Assembly: GCA_046484325.1 (NCBI GenBank)
Contig: JAWOJB010000007.1
Coordinates: 1-37,215 of the forward strand
Source: JAWOJB01 sp046484325
GTDB taxonomy: Bacteria > Actinomycetota > Acidimicrobiia > Spongiisociales > ZC4RG35
Reading direction: 5' to 3'
Length of the DNA stretch: 37,215 nucleotides
The number at the start of each line of letters is the position of its first letter. The stretch's first letter is position 1. The notes below the pieces were generated by a model that had not been told where the DNA came from, did not search any database, and saw only the letters and a list, made by a program, of their open reading frames with translations. A program made the position numbers and the translations under genes. Positions 20,041 to 28,357 of this stretch are shown here, piece by piece.

Positions 20041-23000
20041 GTGGTCGAGGGGTCGATTCGCACCCCGGATCAGCGGATCCGGGTGTTCATAAGCTCGACG
20101 CTCCAGGAGCTGGCGCCCGAGCGCGCAGCCGCCCGTGACGCCGTCTCCGGGTTGCGGCTGATCCCGGTCATGTTCGAGCTCGGCGCCCGGCCACATCCAC
20201 CGCAGGATCTGTACCGCTCCTATCTCGAGCAGAGCCACGTGTTCGTCGGCATCTATTGGCAGAGCTACGGCTGGGTGGCCCCCAGCGCCACGGTGTCGGG
20301 GATCGCCGACGAGTACATGCTGGCCGGTGACCGTCCTCGCCTCATCTACGTCAAGGAACCGGCACCGGATCGCGAGCCGGAGCTGGAGGAGTTGCTGAGT
20401 CGCATCCGCGACGACGGCCGGGTCGCCTACAAGCGGTTCGAAGGCCCCGACGATCTGGCCGAACTGCTGGCCGACGACCTCTCGCTGCTCGTCAGCGAGC
20501 GATTCCAGGCGGGCGGGGGACGGGAACGGCCTCTCTCGGGGACCCTCACCTTCCTCTTCGCCGACATCGAAGGCTCGACCGCGCTCCTCGAGGACCTCGG
20601 CGACGAGTACGAGCACGTCTTGCGTCGGTACCAGGCCCTGGTGTCCGGGGCTGTGAAGGGCCACGGCGGCACCGCCGAGAGTCGCCCCGGTGACGGAGTG
20701 TTCTGCGTCTTCACCGACGCGGTCGAAGCGGTCGCAGCGGCCGTGGAGATCCAGCAGTCGCTCGGCGTCGAGACGTGGCCCGCCGACGCGACGGTGCGCA
20801 CCCGGATCGGTCTCCACACCGGCTCGGCGGTCGAGCGGCCCGAGGGCCTGGTGGGCCTGGACGTGCACCGGGCTGCCCGCGTCGGTGACGCCGCCCACGG
20901 CGGGCAGATCCTCGTGTCGTCGATGACCGCCGCCCTGATCAAGGACGAGGCGCATCGTCGCGGGTGGACGCTCGACGATCTGGGGGAGTTCACGCTACGC
21001 GGGTTGTCGAGGCCCGAACGCCTGCACCGGCTTTCCATCGCCGGACTCGCCTCCAACCTCGCCCCCCCCAGGGCGAGCCGGGCGAGCCTGGTCGGTGTCC
21101 CCACCGTCCTCACGTCGCTCATCGGTCGGGACGCCGAGATCGACGAGGTGTCCGAGGCCGTCCTCCGACCCGATGTGAGGTTGGTGACCCTGACCGGGAC
21201 CGGCGGGATCGGCAAGACCCGGATGGCCCTGGCGGTGACTGAGCGGGTGGCGCACAGGTTCCCCGACGGTGTCGGCTGGGTCCCGCTCGCCGCCGTGCCC
21301 GACCCCGACGCCGTCGGCGGTGCCATCGCCCAGGCGCTCGGGCTCCTCGACAGCGGTCGCCAAGCGATCGCCGACACGGTGTGTGAGTACCTGTCGGACA
21401 AGGACTTCCTCCTCGTCCTCGACAACTTCGAGCAGGTGACGGTTGCCGCCCCGCTGGTGGGCGACCTGCTCGACCGGGCGCCCAGGCTCACCATCCTCGT
21501 CACCAGCCGTGCCCCACTCAGGCTGCGGGCGGAACACGAGATGCCGGTGGCGGTGCTCGGCTACCCGAGGACCTCGAGTGTCGCACCCGGTCACGAAACC
21601 CTGTACCCGGCGATCGAGCTGTTCGTCGAGCGGGCGCGAGCCTCCAACCCCCACCTGGTGCTCGACTCCCCCCGCCTGGAGGCGATCGGCAAGATCGTTT
21701 CACAGCTCGATGGTCTCCCGCTCGCCATCGAGCTGGCGGCAGCCCGGGTGCGCTACCTGGACCCGCGTGCCCTGGCCGGCCGGATGACGAACCTCCTCGA
21801 CCTCCTCTCGGGGGGTGCCCGCGACCTCCCGGAGCGCCACCGCACCATGCGGGCCACCATCCAGTGGAGCGAGCAACTGCTCGACGAACCGACCCGCCGC
21901 CTCTTCCGCTGGCTCTCGGTGTTCCGGGGGACCCCGGCGCTCTCGTCGGTGGAGGCGGTCCTGGCGTGTAACGGCGACGGGGGGCTCGACACCCTCGCCG
22001 GGCTCGAGAGTCTCGCCGACGTGGGGCTGATCGGCTTCGACTCGGTTGACGACTCGGCGGAGCCCCGGTTCTCAATGCTGCGCGTGGTCCGTGAGTTCGC
22101 CTATGGCTGCCTCCTCGATCACGAGGAGGCCGAGGCGGCGCATGAGGCCCACCGACGGCACTTCCTCGAGCTGGTCGAAGAGGCGGCGCCGTACCTGTGG
22201 ACCCCGCAACGCCGGCCCTGGTTCGATCACATCGAACGCAACCTGGCGGACATCGGGATTGCCTTCGAGCGCATGGGGGCGGCCGGCGACCGTGTGTCGG
22301 TCTGGCGGATGGCGGCGGGGATGGGGCACTACGTGGTGCTCAGGGGTTTGTACGGGCAGGCGTTGCAGTTGCTCGACTCGGTCGGGATCACGGCCGACGG
22401 CGAGCTCCCCGACGGGCTGCCCGAGGCGGTGGCGGGCCGGGCTCTACGGTCGGCCGGGGCCATTGCGTTCATGACCGGCGACTTCGTCGCGGCCCTCCCG
22501 TACCTTCGACGCAGCGTCGAGCTGCTCGAGGGCTCTGGCGAGGCGCGAGAGGCGGCCAGGTCCCGGATGTACCTGGGGTTGGCGGGGATCAGCACCGGCG
22601 ACGCGTCGGCGATCCTTGAGTTGTTCGCCGCCCGGGCGGCCGGCGAGGAGCTGGACGACCTGCCAAGCTTCGCGATCGCCGCCACCTTCTCGGCCGAGGT
22701 GTCCCTGGCTCTGGGAGACATCGACGGTGCCCTCCAGCTCCTGGAGGCGGTCGAGCGGCGTTGCCGGGAGGCAGACGACCGCTGGCTGTTGGGGATCGCC
22801 TTGCTCGGCCGCGGCAACCTGGAGATCGTCCGCGACCAGATCGAGACGGCCCTGGTCGTCACCACCGAGTGTGTCGACCTGCTCAGAGAGGAATGGCCGT
22901 CCGTCGCCGGGTGGCCGCTCGTGGGGCTGGGGTATTGCCACCTGCGACGCGGGGAGGCCGACGTGGCGCGGAAGTACTTCGACGAGTCGATCACCACCGG

Positions 23001-23280
23001 CCGCCGCTCGGGGGACAAGACGATCGTGCTCGGTGGGCTCATGGGCCTGGCCGGGACGGCGGCCCTCGAGGGCGACCCGGGTCGCGGAGCCCGCCTGCTC
23101 GGGGCGTCGGACTCGATCCGCGCCGCCATCGGCTACCAGCTGTGGAGTGCCACCCTCAAGATGTACGAGTTGGTCGAGCAGCTGCTGGCCGCGAGCAACG
23201 ACCCGCCGGCGGTCTATCAGGGCCGGGCGGAGGGTGGCCGGCTCGGCTACGAGCAGGCGTTGGCCCTGGCCGCCCGGTGA
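20041..23280 (+). CDS. DUF4062 - class III cyclase - NB-ARC - TPR signalling protein
   Basis: This 1079-aa cytosolic protein has four modules. A DUF4062 domain (about 12-150) starts RVFISSTLQELAPER and includes YWQSYGWVAP. A class III cyclase homology domain (about 165-330) has metal Asp175 (FADIEGST) and Asp218 (GDGVF). An NB-ARC/STAND ATPase (about 350-650) has Walker A GTGGIGKT at 386-393, Walker B FLLVLDNFEQ and GLPLAIELAAAR. A TPR-like helical C-terminus follows. The usual cyclase Lys is absent near Asp218 (SRPGDG) and the Asn/Arg pair reads VHRAAR, so catalysis is uncertain. DUF4062 occurs at the N-terminus of NTPase-type signalling or defence proteins. The start GTG 20041 has GGAGGGAGGG upstream; GTG 20002 is less likely. 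Confidence 0.85.
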   Translation: MVEGSIRTPDQRIRVFISSTLQELAPERAAARDAVSGLRLIPVMFELGARPHPPQDLYRSYLEQSHVFVGIYWQSYGWVAPSATVSGIADEYMLAGDRPRLIYVKEPAPDREPELEELLSRIRDDGRVAYKRFEGPDDLAELLADDLSLLVSERFQAGGGRERPLSGTLTFLFADIEGSTALLEDLGDEYEHVLRRYQALVSGAVKGHGGTAESRPGDGVFCVFTDAVEAVAAAVEIQQSLGVETWPADATVRTRIGLHTGSAVERPEGLVGLDVHRAARVGDAAHGGQILVSSMTAALIKDEAHRRGWTLDDLGEFTLRGLSRPERLHRLSIAGLASNLAPPRASRASLVGVPTVLTSLIGRDAEIDEVSEAVLRPDVRLVTLTGTGGIGKTRMALAVTERVAHRFPDGVGWVPLAAVPDPDAVGGAIAQALGLLDSGRQAIADTVCEYLSDKDFLLVLDNFEQVTVAAPLVGDLLDRAPRLTILVTSRAPLRLRAEHEMPVAVLGYPRTSSVAPGHETLYPAIELFVERARASNPHLVLDSPRLEAIGKIVSQLDGLPLAIELAAARVRYLDPRALAGRMTNLLDLLSGGARDLPERHRTMRATIQWSEQLLDEPTRRLFRWLSVFRGTPALSSVEAVLACNGDGGLDTLAGLESLADVGLIGFDSVDDSAEPRFSMLRVVREFAYGCLLDHEEAEAAHEAHRRHFLELVEEAAPYLWTPQRRPWFDHIERNLADIGIAFERMGAAGDRVSVWRMAAGMGHYVVLRGLYGQALQLLDSVGITADGELPDGLPEAVAGRALRSAGAIAFMTGDFVAALPYLRRSVELLEGSGEAREAARSRMYLGLAGISTGDASAILELFAARAAGEELDDLPSFAIAATFSAEVSLALGDIDGALQLLEAVERRCREADDRWLLGIALLGRGNLEIVRDQIETALVVTTECVDLLREEWPSVAGWPLVGLGYCHLRRGEADVARKYFDESITTGRRSGDKTIVLGGLMGLAGTAALEGDPGRGARLLGASDSIRAAIGYQLWSATLKMYELVEQLLAASNDPPAVYQGRAEGGRLGYEQALALAAR

Positions 23281-23341
23281 CGCCTGCCGGCGGCCGGCCC
23301 TCGGTACCGTGATCCGAAGTCCGATCGGAGGTCGATGAACC

Positions 23342-24628
23342 ATGGGAGGCACATGGCCACAGTTGTTGCTGGTGCTCGCCCTGGTGGCGGTGAACGGGGT
23401 GCTGGCCGGCAGCGAGATCGCCCTGATCTCCCTGCGCGAGTCCCAGATCGCCCGGCTCGAGCGGCGGGGTGGATCCGGCCGGGTGGTAGCCCGACTGGCC
23501 CGAAACCCCAACCGCTTCCTGGCCACGATCCAGATCGGGATCACCCTCGCCGGGTTCCTCGCCTCGGCCGCCGCCGCGGTCACCCTGTCCCAGCCGCTGG
23601 TCCCGTACCTCGGCTTCCTCGGTGCCTCGGCCCAGACGGCGGCGATCGTCGTCGTCACCCTGATCCTGTCGTTCGTGACGCTGGTGCTCGGCGAGCTGGC
23701 GCCGAAGAGGCTTGCTCTGCAACGAGCCGAGGGCTGGGCGGTCGCCGTCGGGAGGCCGCTGCACTGGCTGGCCGTGGCGACCACCCCGATCGTGTGGCTG
23801 CTGGGCGTGTCGACGGACATCGTGGTGAGGCTCTTCGGGGGTGAGCCTGGGTCGACCAGGGAGGAGATCGACCTCGAGGAGCTCCGGGAGATGGTCGCCG
23901 CCAACCGTGTGATGCACGAAGACCACCAGGAGGTGCTGCTCGGCGCGTTCGAGGTGGCCGAGCGGAGGGTGGGCGAGGTGCTCGTGCCCCGGCCCGACGT
24001 GTTCACCCTCGACGAGGACATGACGGCGGCCGATGGGGTGCGGGCGATGGTCGATGCCCGCCATACCCGGATCCCGGTCGTGTTGGCGGGAAGCGGGCTC
24101 GATGGCGCGATCGGCACCGTCAGCCTCCGCGATCTGGTGGCGGCCGAGCCGGGCTCCCGGTTGCGGGATCTAGCCGCCGAGACACTGGTCTTCCCCGAGT
24201 CGGTGCCGGTCCTGGCCGCCTTGCGAAGCCTCCAGGAGGCGCGCCAGCAGATGGCGTTCGTCGTGGACGAGTTCGGGGGGATCGAGGGGATCGTGACGAT
24301 CGAGGACCTCGTCGAGGAGTTGGTGGGGGAGATCTACGACGAGTCCGATCGCGACGTGATCTCCGCTCGGAGGGGGACGGACGGCAGTGTGGTCGTCACC
24401 GGGCGGTTTCCCGTCCACGACCTGGTCGATCTGGGGATCGAGGCCCCCGAGGGCGACTACCGCACGGTGGCCGGGCTCGTCCTCGACCGGCTGGGGAGGA
24501 TCCCCAAGGAGCCGGGTGACGAATTCGAGATCGGACGGTGGCGGGTGGTCGTGCTGACGATCGACGGGAGGACGATCGGGGAGGTCCGCTTTCAGCCGGT
24601 CGGGCCTCCGGCGGGCCCTGCCGACTGA
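23342..24628 (+). CDS. CNNM/CorC-type membrane protein (DUF21, CBS pair, CorC_HlyC)
   Basis: The 428-aa inner-membrane protein is of the hemolysin C/CNNM transporter-associated family, linked to Mg2+/Co2+ efflux or homeostasis. The DUF21 domain (about 1-195) has four hydrophobic segments and the ESQIARLERRG and LGELAPKRLALQ motifs. Two CBS domains follow (about 205-330: VPRPDVFTLDEDM and QMAFVVDEFGGIEGIVTIEDLVEELVGEI), then a C-terminal CorC_HlyC domain (about 345-420). CBS domains bind adenine nucleotides and may gate activity. The start ATG 23342 follows GGAGG; ATG 23335 is out of frame. It is a single gene 61 bp after the DUF4062 protein. Confidence 0.9.
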   Translation: MGGTWPQLLLVLALVAVNGVLAGSEIALISLRESQIARLERRGGSGRVVARLARNPNRFLATIQIGITLAGFLASAAAAVTLSQPLVPYLGFLGASAQTAAIVVVTLILSFVTLVLGELAPKRLALQRAEGWAVAVGRPLHWLAVATTPIVWLLGVSTDIVVRLFGGEPGSTREEIDLEELREMVAANRVMHEDHQEVLLGAFEVAERRVGEVLVPRPDVFTLDEDMTAADGVRAMVDARHTRIPVVLAGSGLDGAIGTVSLRDLVAAEPGSRLRDLAAETLVFPESVPVLAALRSLQEARQQMAFVVDEFGGIEGIVTIEDLVEELVGEIYDESDRDVISARRGTDGSVVVTGRFPVHDLVDLGIEAPEGDYRTVAGLVLDRLGRIPKEPGDEFEIGRWRVVVLTIDGRTIGEVRFQPVGPPAGPAD

Positions 24629-24681
24629 TCGGTCACGCGCCCAGCGGGTAGCGGGTAGCGGAGTTCCTAGCATCCGCGATC

Positions 24682-26367
24682 GTGCCCCAGCGCTTCGTGT
24701 CCGAGGAGAGCGCGATCCCGTTCGCGTCTGCGATGCGTGGCGTACGAGCGCGGGGCTATACGTCGGGTGATCTCAGAGCCGACCTGGGTGCGGGCCTCAC
24801 CCTGGGGGTCGTGGCGCTCCCGCTGTCGATGGCGCTCGCCATCGCCTCCGGGGCACCGCCCCAGCTCGGCCTGTTCACCGCGATCGTGGGCGGCACGGTC
24901 ATCGCCCTGGCGGGTGGGTCGATGCACTCGGTGTCGGGCCCCACCGCAGCCTTCGTCGTGCTGCTCGCCCCGATCGTGGCCCGGTACGGGCTCTCCGGCC
25001 TGCTGCTGGCGAGCCTGATGGCAGGTGTGGTGCTGGTGGCCATGGGCCTGCTGAGGCTGGGCAAGCTCATGCAATTCATCCCGCACCCCGTGACCACCGG
25101 ATTCACCGCGGGTATCGGGGTGGTGATCGCGGTACTGCAGCTCGGAGATCTGGTGGGGCTCGGGTCGCTGGAGGGCGAGCGGATATGGGAGCGACTGGTG
25201 GACTTCGGCGAGCGCCTGCCCGCGGCCCGGTGGCAGGATGCGGCAGTGGCGGGGGTGACGCTGCTGGTGATGATCTTCTTCCCCAAGCTGACCAAACGCG
25301 TCCCGTCACCGCTGGTGGCGCTCGCCGTGGCGGCACTGGCCGGGGTGGGGTTGGGTCGAATGGGCTTCGAGGTGGCGACGATCAGCTCCCGCTTCGGAGG
25401 GATCCCGGCGGTACCTCCGCTTCCCGTGCTTCCCTGGACCGTGGACGGAGGGATCACGCTGTCGACGATCCCCGAGCTATTGCCGAGCGCGCTGGCGATC
25501 GCCATGCTTGGTGCGATCGAGTCGCTGCTCTGCGCGGTCGTCGCCGACGGGATGACCGGGTCACGACACGACCCCGACTCCGAGCTGGTGGGACTGGGTC
25601 TGGGCAACATCGTGGTGCCGTTCTTCGGTGGCTTCGCCGCCACCGGAGCGATCGCCCGAACGGCCACCGCCATTCGCTCCGGCGGCCGGACACCGGTCGC
25701 CGCGGTGATCCACGCAGGGTTCGTGATGGCGGCGATGCTTCTGTTCGCCCCGCTGCTGGGATACGTGCCGATGGCGGGCATGGCCGGGCTGCTGCTCGTG
25801 GTGGCCTGGAACATGAGCGACGCCCGTCACTTCGCCCGGATCGTGCGGATCGCCCCTCGCAGCGACGTGATGGTCCTGCTCGTGTGCTTCAGCCTCACCG
25901 TGGTCTTCGACATGGTGATCGCGGTGGGGGTCGGTGTGGTGCTGGCGGCGCTGCTGTTCATGCGGCGCATGGTCGAGATCTCCGGGGCTCAACTGGTCGG
26001 CGGGGAGCATGGTCACGAGGCGACGGGGCTGCCTCCCGGGGTGGTGTTCTATGACATCGCCGGGCCGCTGTTCTTCGGTGCCGCCGAGAAGGCCCTGCGG
26101 GCGCTCACCGTGGTGGGCTCGGGGGTCCACACCGTGATCATCGACCTCGAGGACGTCCCGGCCATGGATGCCACCGGATTGGTGGCACTGGAGTCGGTGG
26201 TCGAGCGCCTCAACGGGTCGGATATCCGGGTCGTGCTGGTCGGCGTCCAGGCCCAGCCCCGCCGGGCGCTGGAACGGGCCGGGCTCGTAGAGCGGGGGGA
26301 CCGCCTCGAGATCCACGAAACGGTGGACGACGTCCTGGCCGGGCTCGGCCGGTCGTCCGACCTCTGA
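24682..26367 (+). CDS. SulP-family anion transporter with STAS domain
   Basis: The 561-aa inner-membrane transporter is of the SLC26/SulP family, moving sulfate, bicarbonate or related anions. The transmembrane core (about 30-430) opens with LGAGLTLGVVALPLSMALAIASGAPPQLGLFTAIVGG and SVSGPTAAFVVLLAP. It contains GAIESLLCAVVADGMTG and GNIVVPFFGGFAATGAIARTA, conserved SulP signatures. A C-terminal STAS domain (about 455-550) has VIIDLEDVPAMDATGLVALE. The substrate cannot be read from sequence. The start GTG 24682 is the first in frame; ATG 24736 is an alternative. No carbonic anhydrase gene is adjacent. Confidence 0.9.
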   Translation: MPQRFVSEESAIPFASAMRGVRARGYTSGDLRADLGAGLTLGVVALPLSMALAIASGAPPQLGLFTAIVGGTVIALAGGSMHSVSGPTAAFVVLLAPIVARYGLSGLLLASLMAGVVLVAMGLLRLGKLMQFIPHPVTTGFTAGIGVVIAVLQLGDLVGLGSLEGERIWERLVDFGERLPAARWQDAAVAGVTLLVMIFFPKLTKRVPSPLVALAVAALAGVGLGRMGFEVATISSRFGGIPAVPPLPVLPWTVDGGITLSTIPELLPSALAIAMLGAIESLLCAVVADGMTGSRHDPDSELVGLGLGNIVVPFFGGFAATGAIARTATAIRSGGRTPVAAVIHAGFVMAAMLLFAPLLGYVPMAGMAGLLLVVAWNMSDARHFARIVRIAPRSDVMVLLVCFSLTVVFDMVIAVGVGVVLAALLFMRRMVEISGAQLVGGEHGHEATGLPPGVVFYDIAGPLFFGAAEKALRALTVVGSGVHTVIIDLEDVPAMDATGLVALESVVERLNGSDIRVVLVGVQAQPRRALERAGLVERGDRLEIHETVDDVLAGLGRSSDL

Positions 26368-26369
26368 GC

Positions 26370-26393
26370 GAGGGGCGGCAACAACCGCCCCTC
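26370..26393 (+). terminator. Hairpin terminator after sulP
   Basis: GAGGGGCGG (26370-26378) pairs perfectly with CCGCCCCTC (26385-26393) around loop CAACAA, 2 bp after the SulP stop. It separates this gene from the formate dehydrogenase operon. Confidence 0.7.
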
Positions 26394-26445
26394 CACCCAC
26401 CCTGCCGGGTTTCCCGTCGGTACGCTCGACCGGGAAAGGAGGCGA

Positions 26446-28347
26446 ATGGCGAAGCGCTACACGCGGCTGACCCATCCGCTCGTCCGCGAGGACGGGAGGC
26501 TGCGACCGGCGTCCTGGGAAGAAGCGCTCGATGCGGCGACCGGGCGGCTCCGGTCGACGGTCGAGGCACACGGTCCAGGGGCGTTCGGCCTGTTCAGCTG
26601 CTCGAAGGCCACCAACGAGACGAACTATCTCGCCCAGAAGTTCGCGCGTTCGGTGGTCGGCAGCAACAACATCGACAGCTGCAACCGCACCTGACACGCG
26701 CCGAGCGTCGCCGGTCTGGCGACGGTGTTCGGCGCAGGCGGAGGCACGAGCTCCTACCGGGAGATCGAGGAGACCGATCTCGTGGTCCTGTGGGGTTCGA
26801 ACGCCCGCGCCACCCATCCGATCTTCTTTCACCACCTGCTCCGGGGCGTCGAGCGCGGCGCCCGGCTCATCGTCGTCGACCCCCGACGCACCGAGTCGGC
26901 GAGGTGGGCCGAGCTCTGGCTCGGGATCGACGTCGGGTCGGACATCGCCCTCGCCAATACGGTGGGGCGCGAGGTCATCGAGGCGGGGCTCCACGATCAG
27001 CGGTTCATCGATGGGGCCACCACCGGCTTCGAGGAGTATGCCCGCACCGTCGAGCCCTGGACCCTCGAGCGAGGTTCCGAGGTCACCGGGGTCCCGGCCG
27101 AGGCCATTCGTGAGCTGGCCCACGCCTACGCCACCGCCCCCACCGCCCAGCTCTGCTGGACGCTGGGCATCACCGAGCACCACACCGCCACCGACAACGT
27201 CCTGGCTCTCATCGACCTCGCGCTCCTCACCGGCCACGTGGGGCGATGGGGATCCGGCCTGGTTCCGATCCGGGGGCAGAACAACGTCCAGGGGGGCGGT
27301 GACATGGGGGCCATCCCCGCCCGGCTGCCGGGCTTCCTCGACGTCGAGGATGCGGCCGCCCGAGCCGGCTTCGAGGATGCCTGGGGGACGACGGTACCTC
27401 CGAAGGCAGGCCTCCACCTCACCGCGATGTTCGACGCGATGGAGGCGGGGACCCTTCGGGCCCTGTATGTCATCGGGGAGAACCCCGCTCAGTCCGAGGC
27501 CGACGCAGGCAGGGCCCGGCGCCTGCTCGACGGGCTCGACCTGCTCGTCGTGCAGGACATCGTGCTCACCCGGACGGCCGAGATGGCCGACGTGGTTCTG
27601 CCCGCTGCGGCGGCCTGGGCGGAGACAGAGGGCACCGTGACGAGCAGCGAGCGGCGGGTCCAGCGGATCCGGAAGGCGATCGAGCCTCCCGGCGAGGCCC
27701 GGGACGACCTCGAGATCATCGCCGCCCTCGCCAGGCGGATGGGGCACGACTGGGGCGAGGTCACCGCCGAGTCGGCCTGGGACGAGCTGCGCAGCCTCTC
27801 CCCCCTCCACGGCGGCATGAGCTACCGACGGCTCGACGAGGCCGGCGGGCTCCAGTGGCCGTGCCCCACCGAGGATCATCCCGGCACGCCGTACCTCCAC
27901 GCCCGGCTGTGGGACGAGGATCCCACGTTGCGAGGGAGGCCGGCGCCATTCGTGGCGGTCGAGTGGCAACCACCCGTCGACCCCCTCAGCGTCGAGTTCC
28001 CGATGCGGCTGACGACGGGGAGGCACCTCGACTCCTTCAACACCGGCGTGCAGTCGGCCGGCTACCGGTCCCCGATCCGGCGGGGAGGGGTGCTCGACCT
28101 CTCGCCCGAGGATGCCGCCGCGCTCGGGGTGGACGAGGGCGACCGGGTGCGGGTGGTTTCCCGCAGGGGGTCGGTCGAGGCTCCGGTCGGGTTGGATCCC
28201 GGGCTGAGGCCCGGCCTGGCGTTCCTGCCCGTGCACTTCCCCGACGATGTCGACGTCAACCTGCTCACCATCGAGGCCTGGGATCCGAAATCGGGCACGG
28301 CCGAGTTCAAGGCGACGGCGGTCCGGATCGAGAAGGTGGCGGGATGA
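26446..28347 (+). CDS. Selenocysteine-containing formate dehydrogenase catalytic subunit, lacking its N-terminal 4Fe-4S domain
   Basis: The 633-residue molybdopterin (bis-MGD) oxidoreductase is predicted to oxidise formate to CO2. An in-frame TGA at 26692-26694 is read as Sec83. The context S-C-N-R-T-Sec-H-x-PSVAGL matches the Sec-His active site of E. coli FdhF (Sec140-His141), and homology continues unbroken to the stop at 28347. The Mo-cofactor core spans about 15-510 and the C-terminal MopB_CT-type barrel about 520-630 (FPMRLTTGRHLDSFNTG). The usual N-terminal Cys-rich 4Fe-4S segment is absent: the chain begins at LTHPLVREDGRLRPASWEEAL, where normal enzymes are just past it. That segment is on the protein at 30103-30933. 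Automated calling would split or truncate this gene at the TGA. Confidence 0.92.
26698..26735 (+). promoter_or_regulatory. Bacterial SECIS-like element
   Basis: It begins 3 nt after the TGA Sec codon. The outer stem is GCGCCGA (26698-26704) with TCGGCGC (26729-26735). An asymmetric bulge (G opposite GTGT) leads to the inner stem CGTCGCC (26706-26712) with GGCGACG (26718-26724), closed by loop GGTCT. Both stems are perfect 7-bp helices. The GGUCU apical loop equals that of the E. coli fdhF SECIS recognised by SelB. Confidence 0.9.
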
Positions 28348-28357
28348 GGGGGACGGC

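Noticed and set aside
26446..26694. The TGA at 26692 as a nonsense mutation ending a short ORF
   Set aside because: Homology to formate dehydrogenase continues in the same frame, the TGA falls exactly at the known Sec site followed by His, and a SECIS-like hairpin follows.
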